Shown: positions 42,010 through 50,186 of the stretch, one piece after another
Layout of the letters: each line of letters starts with the position of its first letter
Numbering within the stretch: the first letter of the stretch is position 1
Source: Curtobacterium salicis
GTDB lineage: Bacteria > Actinomycetota > Actinomycetes > Actinomycetales > Microbacteriaceae
Length of the DNA: 64,000 nucleotides
Assembly: GCF_011759505.1 (NCBI RefSeq)
Contig: NZ_JAAOYO010000005.1
Location: 186,001-250,000, forward strand
Direction: 5' to 3'
The notes under the pieces: generated by a model
What the model saw: the letters and a program-made list of their open reading frames with translations, nothing else
The model's database searches: none
What the model was told of the DNA's origin: nothing
Made by a program: the position numbers and the translations under genes

Positions 42010-42324
42010 CTACCGGACCGCTCGACCCGCAGCGACCGCGCTCCACAACCCGCCGGCAAGCAGCACAGCAGCGCACAGGATCACCGCGGACGCGTCGTTC
42101 GTGCGCCCCGTCGCCGCTGCGGTGATCCCGAGAACGATCACACCACCGGCAGCAACGCAGGTCGGGAGCACCGCAGCGTGATGACCTCGGCGCCAGGCTG
42201 CTGCGTCCCGCATCGTCGCTCTCGTGCGAACACCGACGAATGCGTTCCGGCCGATCTTGCCATGCGCTGGCAACACGACGAAGACCACGGTCAGCACCGC
42301 AGCGACCATCTCGACGAAGACCAC
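42010..42324 (-). CDS. SdpI-domain membrane protein
   Basis: 104 residues from a GTG with AAAGGGG 6 nt upstream. Three helices; between the first and second sits GKIGRNAFVGVRTRATMRDAAAWRRGH, the SdpI family signature (N-x-x-x-GVRTxxTxxxxxxWxxxH). In Bacillus subtilis SdpI is the immunity protein against the SDP peptide and a membrane signal transducer. Here the DUF1648 half is a separate gene (42384). It converges on the secreted protein and its partner. Confidence 0.8.
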   Translation of the reverse strand: MVFVEMVAAVLTVVFVVLPAHGKIGRNAFVGVRTRATMRDAAAWRRGHHAAVLPTCVAAGGVIVLGITAAATGRTNDASAVILCAAVLLAGGLWSAVAAGRAVR

Positions 42325-42383
42325 CTGCTACCCCTTTCGCGAAGCGACCGAGCGCACGCCTGCTGCCCGACCGCACGACAGAT

Positions 42384-42803
42384 TCAGTGTCGCTCCAATG
42401 TCTCATCAGGGGAAAGAAGCCAATACGGGATGCATGCCCAGACGGGTGCTGCCGCGAGGAACCACCAGGCTGCCGAACCCACCGACGACGATGCCAGGCC
42501 GGCGATGATCAACCAGCTGATCCCGATCGCCGCGACGAATCCTGTGGTGACCGCGCACGCGATGCGACCCTTGCGCCGGTCTCGAGCAACAGCGGAGCCG
42601 ATCGCCGCCGCCAGGAACAGAGCCTGCAACGCGGCGACCAGAACCGCTGTCCCCAGCGGTGTTCCGAACCCGGTCGGGCTGCCGTCCGGGCCGAACGTCG
42701 TGGCGATCCGATCGGGCAACCGATTCCACCAGACGGCGGTGACCGCAGCCTCGATGACGAGCGGCCAGGCAGCGACGATGATCGCGATCGTCAGCCGCCG
42801 CAT
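42384..42803 (-). CDS. DUF1648 membrane protein
   Basis: 139 residues with four helices. The loop VTAVWWNRLPDRIATTFGPDGSPTGFG is the DUF1648 motif (LPxxIxxHFxxxGxPDxW, with a Thr where a His is common). In B. subtilis this domain is the N-terminal half of SdpI. The start overlaps the end of the serine hydrolase by 13 bp and the SdpI gene follows after 60 bp, so the three probably form one operon. Confidence 0.8.
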   Translation of the reverse strand: MRRLTIAIIVAAWPLVIEAAVTAVWWNRLPDRIATTFGPDGSPTGFGTPLGTAVLVAALQALFLAAAIGSAVARDRRKGRIACAVTTGFVAAIGISWLIIAGLASSSVGSAAWWFLAAAPVWACIPYWLLSPDETLERH

Positions 42804-43636
42804 GACTGCCGCACCTCCTGCTCGACGAGCTCCGTGGCGATCCTGTCAGCTGCATGCGGAGCATTCGCAAGCGTGTGGACCGCGGCGATGACACCTGCCG
42901 CATCGACGATGACCGCTCCTGCCGCTCGGACCTCTCCGTTGATCCACGTCGAGACCCCTTTGTGCTGCCAACTCACCCTGCGGGACGACCCAGCATGAGG
43001 CTCGAGCGCCCAGTCGGCGTAGCGACAGAGGTCGTCGAAGGTGGACCAGATGCCGCCAGCCGCCGCGAACGAGGACTCACCAAGGGCCCACGGCGTGATC
43101 GCGCGACCGAAGAGCTTCGGCACAACACGCTCTGTCTGGCCCGGCACGATAGTGGCAGTGCCGATCCCAGCCGGCTCGAGCACATGCTGGCGAACGGCGG
43201 CGAACCAGTCGCCGTGCACGGCGTCGAGGACCGAGCCGAGGAGCGCGTACCCGAGATTCGAGTAGGCGAACTGGCCGCGAGGTGTGGCGGGTACCGCGGA
43301 TGCCGGATCCAGGGGAACGCCGACGGTCTTCCGGTACGGGTCGCCGAACAGGCCTGTGCGCATCGTGACCGGCATCCGCGGCAACCCGGAGGTGTGGTGG
43401 ATGAGGTCGGCAACGGTCATCTCGGCGTCTGGTACCTGCGGGAGGTAGTGCGCGACCGGCAAGTCGACATCGAGAGTGAGCCAGGCCGTCGTACCGACGA
43501 GTCCTTTCGTGATGCTCCCCCACTCGAGCAGCGAAGCGGTGGCGTACGGCCCGCGAGGCTCCCGAACGGTGCGCCAGCCCTCGTCCACACGGACGCTCGC
43601 GCGCCAGTCCCCGGATCTCTCAAGCGGATTCCGCAA
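42791..43636 (-). CDS. class C beta-lactamase-like serine hydrolase
   Basis: 281 residues. WGSITKGLVG gives SxxK, FAYSNLGYALLG gives YxN, and MTVADLIHHTSGLPR is the usual family block; a final K/HxG is not obvious (HTLANAPHA region). No signal peptide is visible, so it is either cytosolic or lacks its N-terminus. The TTG start follows AGAAGGA by 5 nt. Such proteins are esterases or peptidases of unknown targets. It leads the DUF1648-SdpI genes. Confidence 0.8.
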   Translation of the reverse strand: MRNPLERSGDWRASVRVDEGWRTVREPRGPYATASLLEWGSITKGLVGTTAWLTLDVDLPVAHYLPQVPDAEMTVADLIHHTSGLPRMPVTMRTGLFGDPYRKTVGVPLDPASAVPATPRGQFAYSNLGYALLGSVLDAVHGDWFAAVRQHVLEPAGIGTATIVPGQTERVVPKLFGRAITPWALGESSFAAAGGIWSTFDDLCRYADWALEPHAGSSRRVSWQHKGVSTWINGEVRAAGAVIVDAAGVIAAVHTLANAPHAADRIATELVEQEVRQSCGG

Positions 43637-43778
43637 GGTGTCCTTCTCTCTTCAGATGAGGCGTGATCGCGACTGCGGAGACATGCGTAGTCCTCGTGCT
43701 TGCCAGGTTGTGCGTCGCGGTGACATGTAGCACTCTAGATGATCGCACCGCGCCCGTGGTGCTGACGAGGGGAAGAAC

Positions 43779-43811
43779 ATGAAGAAGACGATTCCGGTCA
43801 ACCGAGGATGA
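43779..43811 (+). CDS. 10-codon leader ORF coupled to 43808
   Basis: ATG at 43779 with GAGGGGAAGAAC before it reads MKKTIPVNRG; its TGA overlaps the next ATG in ATGA. The following gene has no ribosome site of its own other than through this frame, so a translational-coupling leader is suggested. No homology. Confidence 0.4.
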   Translation: MKKTIPVNRG

Positions 43812-44380
43812 CGACGTCGCGAACCTGCCGCTCGGCCAGCAGAGGGACCGCCTCGGCGTTGATCCTCGGAACCGCTGGAGCAAGCTTCCTCTCGATCGAC
43901 AACCTGCTCGGTTTCATCGGAACCCACGCAATCCACGCGGCCGCCGTTCCGATGGTCGCGGTGATCACGGCGTTGGCGGGCTCGGCGGCCGCTCTCGGCG
44001 GTGTGCTGGGTCGCGACCTGACACGTGCGCTCGTCGCCGTCGTCGGCTTCGTGGCCACACGTTCCCCCGCCACCAGTCTCCATCTGCCGTACCCCGTTGC
44101 GATCGTGCTGCAGGCCCTCGTCCCACTGGCATTCGCTGCGGCAGGAGCATCTGTCCTGCTCCGTCGTCGAGGCCTCGTGATCGTGCGAGTCCTCGCAGCG
44201 CTTCTCATGGGACTCGCCCTGGCCTGGACGGCGACCGCATTCGTCCCGGTTGCGCTCGCAGCGTTCCTCATCGTGCAGGCGGTCACGCTGCTCGTCGTGG
44301 TCATCCTGAGCCTGCGACCGGTCCTCCGACTGATTTTTGATGTCGCGCGCGATCTTTGGTCGAGCGCCGACGTCCGGTGA
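43808..44380 (+). CDS. integral membrane protein of unknown function
   Basis: 190 residues with about five helices (ALILGTAGASFLSI, AAAVPMVAVITALAGSAAALGGVL, LVAVVGFVA, VAIVLQALVPLAFAAAGASVLL, VRVLAALLMGLALAWTATAFVPVALAAFLIVQAVTLLVVVI). Arg-rich N-terminus and short loops. No family recognised. Translation appears coupled to the 10-codon frame at 43779. Confidence 0.65.
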   Translation: MTTSRTCRSASRGTASALILGTAGASFLSIDNLLGFIGTHAIHAAAVPMVAVITALAGSAAALGGVLGRDLTRALVAVVGFVATRSPATSLHLPYPVAIVLQALVPLAFAAAGASVLLRRRGLVIVRVLAALLMGLALAWTATAFVPVALAAFLIVQAVTLLVVVILSLRPVLRLIFDVARDLWSSADVR

Positions 44381-44524
44381 GCGGTTGCTTCCGAGGACAG
44401 CCTCATCGTGAGGTCGGCCGCCTGCGATGACACACCCCTGGGCGCTGAGCAGATGCTCTCGGCGCTGAAGTCGAGCCGGGGTAGCACCACTGAGACAAAG
44501 CACCCTCACCCCTAGACTCGGCAG

Positions 44525-45745
44525 ATGCTCGAGAGCCGTCGCCTTCCTCTGTGGGCGGGTCGCACGGCCGCGCTGCTGGGCATCGTGCTCGTGGCGTTCA
44601 CCCTTCGCCAAGCGGTCGCTGCGGTCTCACCGATCATCGGTGACATCCGGGCCGACTTCCCGGTCTCGAACCTCGACGTCGGCCTGCTCGGCACCCTGCC
44701 GCCGCTGCTGTTCGCGGCGTCGGGGTTCACGGCCCCACGCGTCGCTCGGCGTCTCGGGCTCGACGGTGGGATCGTCCTCGCGCTGGTCCTCATCTCCGTC
44801 GGCCACCTCGTCCGCGCGGTCGCACCGGGCGTCGCGATGCTGCTCGTCGGCAGCATCGTGGCCTTCGCCGGGACCGGAGTCGGCAACGTGTTGCTGCCGT
44901 CCGTCGTCCGTCGCTACTTCCCCGACCGGGTGGCCCTGCTGACCGCGGTCTACGCGTGCATCGTGGGGGTCAGCACCGCGGTGCCGGCTGCCCTGGCTGC
45001 ACCGATCGCGCAGTACGCCGGGTGGAGGATCTCGCTCGCCGTCTGGGCAGTCACCTCGGCGGCAGCACTCGTCCCCTGGCTCATCGTCCTCGCAGAGCAG
45101 CGCCGGCTGCGCCGCGAGGACGCCGAGCTCGTCAGCCCCGCACCGACCGAGGCCGTCACCCGCCTGTGGCGATCGCGCGCCGCCCTGTCGATCACCGCGC
45201 TCTTCTCCTCGAGCGCGATCTGCACCTACGCCGCCTTCGCCTGGCTGCCGGAGATCCTGCAGGACGTCGCCGGATCGACACCGACCGAGGCGGGCGTGCT
45301 CCTCGCCGTCACCGGCGTGATCAGTGTCCCCGGCGCGCTGATCGCTCCCCTGCTCGTGCCCCGACTCCGCAACGTCGGCTGGCTGATCGCCGCCGGTGTC
45401 CTGAGCTTCGCACTCGGCTACCTCGGCCTGCTGCTCGCGCCGGCGCCACTCACCCTGCTCTGGGTGCTCCTGATCGGCTGCGGCTCGATCCTGTTCCCCG
45501 TCTGCCTCGTGCTCATCAACGTCCGCACCCGGACACACGGCGGAACCGTCGCCTTGAGCGGCTTCGCCCAGGGCACCGCGTACGGACTCGGAGCGCTCGG
45601 CCCGCTGCTGGTCGGGCTGCTCCACGACGCCAGTGGTGGCTGGACGCTGCCGCTGCTCTTCCTCCTCGCCGTCACGCTCGCGGCAGCGATCCCCGCGGTC
45701 ACACTCGGCCGCCCGACGTTCGTCGAGGACGAGCTCGGCCGGTAG
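44525..45745 (+). CDS. MFS transporter, CynX/NimT-like
   Basis: 406 residues with 12 helices. VAFTLRQAVAAVSPIIGDIRADFPVSNLDVGLLGTLPPLLFAASG and GTGVGNVLLPSVVRRYFPDRVALLTAVYACIVGVSTAVPAALAAPIA match the CynX/NimT group (cyanate or nitroimidazole efflux and related). TAGACT lies 6 nt before the ATG and TGAGAC 16 nt before that; no ribosome site, so probably leaderless. Substrate unknown. Confidence 0.9.
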   Translation: MLESRRLPLWAGRTAALLGIVLVAFTLRQAVAAVSPIIGDIRADFPVSNLDVGLLGTLPPLLFAASGFTAPRVARRLGLDGGIVLALVLISVGHLVRAVAPGVAMLLVGSIVAFAGTGVGNVLLPSVVRRYFPDRVALLTAVYACIVGVSTAVPAALAAPIAQYAGWRISLAVWAVTSAAALVPWLIVLAEQRRLRREDAELVSPAPTEAVTRLWRSRAALSITALFSSSAICTYAAFAWLPEILQDVAGSTPTEAGVLLAVTGVISVPGALIAPLLVPRLRNVGWLIAAGVLSFALGYLGLLLAPAPLTLLWVLLIGCGSILFPVCLVLINVRTRTHGGTVALSGFAQGTAYGLGALGPLLVGLLHDASGGWTLPLLFLLAVTLAAAIPAVTLGRPTFVEDELGR

Positions 45746-45777
45746 CGGATGCGACCGTCGCGGCCCGGTCGGCGTGC

Positions 45778-46521
45778 TCAGCGCGCGGGCACGAGTACTT
45801 CGAGCGTCGCACGAGCCTCGTCGGCCGACCCGAGGGGCACGGTGCGGCTGCTGACCTCGGTCGCCAGGGACAGCGCGATGGCGACCGCGCCGACCTCGGC
45901 CGCGGAGACCCACTCGGGATCGCCGTCGACGAACCGTGTGCGGACAGGCCCGAGCACGAGCGCGTGGATGCGCTTGTCCGGCGACTCCGCAGCGAGGACA
46001 CGCTGCATCATGAGCACCGCGGCCTGCTCCATGCTCACCAGTCCGCTGTTCGGCACCGGGAACTCGGCTGACTGACCGACGATCACCGTGTACGCGCCGA
46101 GGCCGCTGAGCCGAGGCACGATCGCCCGCGCCACCGCCATGTGCACCGTGGCGAGTCCGGTGAAGGCAGTGGCCCAGTCGCCCTCGCCGATGTCGGTCAG
46201 CGGCCCGCCCTGCCACCAGCCACCGACTGGGACCACGACGTCGTCGATGCCGCCCATCCGCTCGGTCATCTCGCGACCGAGTGCCTCGGCCCCGGCGAAG
46301 GACGTGTAGTCATGCGTGGGCAGGTGCAGCAGCGGGGACGTCCCGACGTCGCCGAGCGCAGCGCGCAACTCGGCTCCGCGCGCCTCGGACCGGGTGGGCA
46401 CGACGACGTCGGCGCCCGCGTCGAGGTAGGCGCGGACGACGCCTTCCCCGACGCCCCCGGTGCCACCGGGCACGAGGACGCGGCGGCCTGAGAGGTCGTG
46501 GGTGGAGGGTACTTCGTTCAT
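45778..46521 (-). CDS. atypical SDR lacking the usual Tyr/Lys
   Basis: 247 residues. Glycine loop VLVPGGTGGVGEGVVRAYL; the position of the catalytic block reads VIVGQSAEFPVPNSGLVSMEQAAVLMM, with no YxxxK. The protein may be a non-catalytic NAD(P) binder or use another residue. ATG at 46521 follows AAGGAG by 8 nt. The divergent MarR gene shares a region with three dyads and probably represses this gene. Confidence 0.82.
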   Translation of the reverse strand: MNEVPSTHDLSGRRVLVPGGTGGVGEGVVRAYLDAGADVVVPTRSEARGAELRAALGDVGTSPLLHLPTHDYTSFAGAEALGREMTERMGGIDDVVVPVGGWWQGGPLTDIGEGDWATAFTGLATVHMAVARAIVPRLSGLGAYTVIVGQSAEFPVPNSGLVSMEQAAVLMMQRVLAAESPDKRIHALVLGPVRTRFVDGDPEWVSAAEVGAVAIALSLATEVSSRTVPLGSADEARATLEVLVPAR

Positions 46522-46532
46522 GGCAGAACTCC

Positions 46533-46598
46533 TTGGTGGGACCAATGTTGGTGTGGCCAACGGTAGCATTGATCGTTGGTGGAGCCAACTGCTATCGT
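46533..46598 (+). promoter_or_regulatory. MarR operators and leaderless promoter
   Basis: TTGGTGGGACCAA (46533-46545), GTTGGTGTGGCCAAC (46547-46561) and GTTGGTGGAGCCAAC (46575-46589) are dyads with the same TTGG/CCAA arms. TTGATC (46569) and TATCGT (46593-46598) form a promoter for the MarR gene, with the third dyad in the spacer. TATCGT is 6 nt from the MarR ATG. Sites one and two cover the SDR side. Confidence 0.7.
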
Positions 46599-46604
46599 GC
46601 TGCC

Positions 46605-47054
46605 ATGCATGAAGCGCCGACCCCGCCCGAAGCACTCCGGACCCTGGTGAGCTGGCAGGCCGGCCGCGTCGCGACGATCGGCGCGCGTCTGACGGGCGCG
46701 AGGATGCCGCTCGAAGCACGGTCAGACTTTGCAGTCCTGTCCCTCCTCGAGGAGAACGGCCCCCTCAGCCAGGCCGACATCGGACGGATCCTCGGTCTCG
46801 ACCGGAACAACGTCAACGGCATCGTCGTCCGCCTCGAGACCGACGGGTTCGCGAGCCGTCAGCCGGACCCGGAGGACCGGCGACGCAACGTCGTCACCAT
46901 CACGACAGCGGGCCGCGCCAGGTCGTCAGAGCTCCTGGACCACGCGCAGGCGGTTCAGGCGGAGCTCTTGACCGCGCTCTCCCCCGACGAGCGGGAGGCC
47001 CTCATCAGCCTGCTCGGCAAGGTGCTCGCCAGCCACCCGGCGCAGTCCGCCTGA
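46605..47054 (+). CDS. MarR family regulator
   Basis: 149 residues: DFAVLSLLEENGPLSQADIGRILGLDRNNVNGIVVRLETDGFASRQPDPEDRRRNVVTITTAGRA is the winged HTH with the DRR wing. The start at 46605 is set by the -10 spacing. It should bind the TTGG/CCAA dyads upstream and control itself and the divergent SDR, as usual for MarR-type redox or phenolic sensors. Confidence 0.92.
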   Translation: MHEAPTPPEALRTLVSWQAGRVATIGARLTGARMPLEARSDFAVLSLLEENGPLSQADIGRILGLDRNNVNGIVVRLETDGFASRQPDPEDRRRNVVTITTAGRARSSELLDHAQAVQAELLTALSPDEREALISLLGKVLASHPAQSA

Positions 47055-47076
47055 GCCAGGTCTCCACCTGGTCAGC

Positions 47077-47112
47077 CTGGAGGCTCGGTGCCATCTGGTA
47101 CCGAGCCTCCAG
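47077..47112. terminator. hairpin after the MarR gene
   Basis: CTGGAGGCTCGGTGCC pairs with GGTACCGAGCCTCCAG (15 of 16) around ATCT, between converging genes. Confidence 0.8.
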
Positions 47113-47150
47113 TCCGGAACAGGGTCGCGGACACGCGGCGGCGGCGCACC

Positions 47151-47631
47151 TCACATGTCGGCGATGAGCCGGAGCGTGTAGCCGTCGGGGACGGTCTGGT
47201 GTTCGACGTAGTGCATGAAGACCGGCGCTGCCTGGTCGGCCGTGAAGAGCTCTGACGGGTGCCGCGGCTCGTGAGCAGCCTGCACGTCGCATCATCTCCG
47301 TGAGTGGTTCCGCGAGGTCGTGGTCACGGTCGACGGTGCAGAAGCGGTACTCGCCGTCGTCCTCACGTCGGCGGAGCTCGACCCTCATCTTCTCCGCGGT
47401 GCCGCCTGCTTGGAGGTAGGAGTTGCCGTAGTCGTCGATGACCGACTGCGGGCCGGCGCGCCAGGCTTGGTCGTCGATCGGCGCGGAGAAGACGAGCCCC
47501 GCGGAGTGGTCGTCGTTGTCGAGCAGGACGAGGTAGCGCCAGACCTGGTCGGGGAGCGGGCGGAACGTGTCGTCCAGGACGCTGCTGACGGACCGGTTGG
47601 TCTTCATGATGATCAAAGCGGGCTCCTCCAC
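47151..47631 (-). pseudogene. unknown protein gene with a frameshift near its end
   Basis: The first 110 residues (MKTNRSVSSVLDDTFRPLPD, WRYLVLLDNDDHSAGLVFS, SVIDDYGNSYLQAGG, EKMRVELRRREDDGEYRFC) read well; then the frame turns Arg/Ala-rich near EMMRRAGCS. In the next frame a natural ending appears (HEPRHPSELFTADQAAPVF, YVEHQTVPDGYTLRLIADM then TGA at 47151-47153). One base change near 47285 would join them into about 150 residues. Start is probably TTG 47616, 6 nt after GGAGGAG. No family recognised. Confidence 0.65.
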
Positions 47632-47872
47632 GTACTCGTTGGCGACAGAGGTGATCTCGATGTGCTCCTCATCCAGCTTGGAAGAACCTCGCGGCGGGCG
47701 ATCGGCCGCAACGTCGAGGATCGCCGCGGTACGTCGCCATCACGCTTGCCGTCCCTGCTGATGGCATCAGTATCCCGCCGCGGCTGCGTTCGTCACGCGA
47801 TCGGCCACCGAGACGACAACTTCACGCGCGGTTGCTCTCGATGCGGCCGATCGGATCCGGCATCCTTGCCAC

Positions 47873-48091
47873 GTGGAGTTCTCGTGGTGGACGTGGTCTG
47901 GGATCGTGAGCGTCGCGCTGGTGGGCTGTGGACTCATCGGTCGTGCTGTCGTGATCGCAGTTCGCCGTGACGGGCTCGGACGTGCCAGAGCAGAGCGTGG
48001 CGCTAGTGCTCCTTGGTTCTGGTCTGGGATCGGGGTCGTCGCTGCCGCAGGAGTCCTCCTGATGCTCTGGGCTTTCGCATTGGACAACTGA
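47873..48091 (+). CDS. 72-residue membrane protein, paralogue of 62312-62530
   Basis: Starts VEFSWWTWSGIVSVALVGCG from a GTG with CATCCT 6 nt before it (leaderless pattern). Two helices; APWFWSGIGVVAAAGVLLMLWAFALDN closes it. The protein at 62312-62530 has the same length and the same EFSWWTWS, APWFWS and GVLxxxW blocks. Function unknown; likely inner membrane. Confidence 0.78.
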   Translation: MEFSWWTWSGIVSVALVGCGLIGRAVVIAVRRDGLGRARAERGASAPWFWSGIGVVAAAGVLLMLWAFALDN

Positions 48092-48240
48092 CCGTCGCAC
48101 AGCAGGCTCTTGTGTCATGAGGCAAAATCGGCTCAGTGACGGATCCGCTACTGGACGAGGTTGGCGGCGACGGTCGGCCCGGGCTCGGCACCGTGCGATT
48201 GGACGCAGGCAGCTCTCGGATCGACTCCTAGGCTTGTCGC

Positions 48241-48780
48241 GTGACCACCCACGTTGAGGCGCGCCGCTATCGTCCTGAAGACGCGAGTGAGCTGACGGCT
48301 CTGCTGAACACGGCCTACCGGCAACTGCAGGACCAGGGCCTGAACTTCACCGCGGCGACCCAGGACGTCGAGACGACGCGACAGCGCGTCGCTGCGGGCG
48401 TCTGTTGGGTCGTGGAGCACGACGGGTGCGTGGCAGCGAGCATGACGATGTCCGTGCCCGCGCCCGAAGAGATCCGGTCGTTGTCGGAGCACGCTCGGGA
48501 ACCAGGCACGGGCTGGCTGTGCCAGGTGGCCGTCGGGCCGGAACTGCGTGGTCGCTCCGTCGCCAAGGCTCTGTTCGACGTCGTGTGCGAATGGGCGATC
48601 GCACACGGCATCACGAGGATCGGACTCGACACGGCAGCCCCAGCCGAACACCTCGTCACCATGTACACACGGTGGGGGTTCGCGCACGTCGACGACGTCC
48701 ACTTCCCCGGGAAGAACTACGACAGCGTCGTGATGACCCGCGGGGTGCTCAACCAGCGGGACGACGAGCCCTCTCGATAG
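48241..48780 (+). CDS. GNAT acetyltransferase
   Basis: 179 residues. ARRYRPEDASELTALLNTAYR, WVVEHDGCVAASMTM, CQVAVGPELRGRSVAKALFD (acetyl-CoA loop QxxGxG variant: GRSVAK) and a C-terminal YTRWGFAHVDDV. Substrate unknown. GTG start with TAGGCT 6 nt upstream, no ribosome site, so leaderless. Confidence 0.9.
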   Translation: MTTHVEARRYRPEDASELTALLNTAYRQLQDQGLNFTAATQDVETTRQRVAAGVCWVVEHDGCVAASMTMSVPAPEEIRSLSEHAREPGTGWLCQVAVGPELRGRSVAKALFDVVCEWAIAHGITRIGLDTAAPAEHLVTMYTRWGFAHVDDVHFPGKNYDSVVMTRGVLNQRDDEPSR

Positions 48781-48800
48781 GCGATCCTCGAGCGGTCGAG

Positions 48801-48983
48801 CTAGAGGACCAGGTGCTGCGCGATTGAGCTGTCCGCTCTGTTGAGTCCGATGTCCGCCAGGGCACCGTGGACGAGTGGCATCTGCGGCGGTTGGCGCCCG
48901 GTGACGAACTCGAGGAGTATCCGCCCGTCGAGGTCGTTCAGCTCCCGCGTATTGCTGCCGCGAGGGTACCTCTGCAGGCTCAC
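48801..48983 (-). other. possible gene fragment
   Basis: A 60-residue minus frame contains ELNDLDGRILLEFVTGRQPP and LVHGALADIGLNRADSSIAQ, which has a protein-like composition, but it has no ribosome site, no homologue I recognise and stops in both directions. It is the only thing of note in the 309-bp gap before the LacI gene apart from the operator. Probably a relic. Confidence 0.2.
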
Positions 48984-49008
48984 TACCCCGCCTTGAACAG
49001 ATTTCGTT

Positions 49009-49026
49009 TGCTCATACGTATGAGCA
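49009..49026. promoter_or_regulatory. LacI operator, 18-bp perfect palindrome
   Basis: TGCTCATACGTATGAGCA lies 63 bp before the LacI ATG, with TTGAAC (48993-48998) about 17 nt upstream of its TACGTAT. A central CG and perfect symmetry are typical of LacI-family sites. It overlaps the likely -10, so repression of the whole operon is expected. Confidence 0.75.
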
Positions 49027-49088
49027 TCTTTTCTTCTCTACTGTCGTACGTATCACCTCGAAGGCGAGCCGATGGGAGCACGGGACAC

Positions 49089-50150
49089 ATGAGCACGACC
49101 ACGCGCGTCACCCAACGGATGATCGCCGACATGGCTGGCGTGAGCCAATCGACCGTTTCGCTCGTGCTCAACGGCAAGGCGGACGAGGCCAGGCGTATCC
49201 CATCCGCCACCCGTGACCGTGTCCTCGAGGTCATCCGCGAGACCACCTACGTGGCGAACCCGGTCGCCCGCAGCCTCGTCGGCGCGGCCACCGGACTGAT
49301 CGGGGTCTTCACGTACGAGCCGGCGTTCCCGAGCCGGTCGTCGGACTTCTACACGCCCCTGCTCACCGGAATCGAGAGCGCCGCCGAGAGCGTCGGTGCC
49401 GACTTGCTGCTCTTCACGAGCACCCCCGTCGTCGCCGGTCGCCGCCGGCTCTTCCACGAGTCGAACCGGCTCCGTCTCGCGGACGGCTGCATCCTGCTCG
49501 GTCGGGAGATGGACCCCGTCGAACTCGAACGGCTCCTGGACTCCGCCTACCCGTTCGTCGCGATCGGCCGACGGGACGCCGCTGACGGTCGGGTGCCCTA
49601 CGTCGGGGTCGACTACGCCAGCGCGACGCACAGCCTCGCCCTCCGCGCACTCGGACTCGGGCACCGGCGCGTCGGCTTCCTCCGGCTGTCGCAGGACGCG
49701 GAGTCCAGCCGCGACCGCCGCGCCGGCATCGTCGCCGCTGCCTCCGAGGTGGGCGCGAGCGTCACCGAGGCGGAGGTGACCACCGACCGGAGTGTGACGG
49801 ACGCGTGGGCGGCGATCCGTGCCTCCCGACCGACCGTCGTGTTCGTCGAGGACCCAACTGACGCGCACGAGCTGCACGCGCAACTCGCAGCAGATGGCAT
49901 CTCCGTCCCTGACGACTTGTCGGTGGTCGTCCTCGGCGAGCACAACAGGGCCGCCGACGGCCCCGCCGACTTCACGAGACTGCGCGCACCCCGCACCGAG
50001 CTCGGTGCACACGCGGTCCGGGCGCTCACGGGCGTCTTGGAGGCCCGGCGAACGCCTGCCCAGGAGCGCAGCTCCGCCACGCCACCGGTCCAAGAGCTCC
50101 TCGATTGCAGCCTCGTACCGGGCGGCACGCTCGCCGCGCCCGCAGCCTGA
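49089..50150 (+). CDS. LacI family regulator
   Basis: 353 residues. VTQRMIADMAGVSQSTVSLVLNGKADEARRIPSATRDRVLEVIRETTYVANPVARSL is the HTH plus hinge (slightly atypical hinge). The periplasmic-binding-type sensor follows (GLIGVFTYEPAFP, ADGCILLGREMD, VPYVGVDYASATHSLALRALGLGHRRVGFL). First gene of the cluster reaching to 58431; the FAD enzyme starts 37 bp later. Effector unknown. Confidence 0.92.
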   Translation: MSTTTRVTQRMIADMAGVSQSTVSLVLNGKADEARRIPSATRDRVLEVIRETTYVANPVARSLVGAATGLIGVFTYEPAFPSRSSDFYTPLLTGIESAAESVGADLLLFTSTPVVAGRRRLFHESNRLRLADGCILLGREMDPVELERLLDSAYPFVAIGRRDAADGRVPYVGVDYASATHSLALRALGLGHRRVGFLRLSQDAESSRDRRAGIVAAASEVGASVTEAEVTTDRSVTDAWAAIRASRPTVVFVEDPTDAHELHAQLAADGISVPDDLSVVVLGEHNRAADGPADFTRLRAPRTELGAHAVRALTGVLEARRTPAQERSSATPPVQELLDCSLVPGGTLAAPAA

Positions 50151-50186
50151 CCCCTCCCGACCCCGGCCACACCACCCAGGAGCACC

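Noticed and set aside
47631..47872. Gap of about 240 bp before the small membrane protein gene
   Set aside because: Read on both strands; only weak -10-like CATCCT near its end, nothing else supportable.
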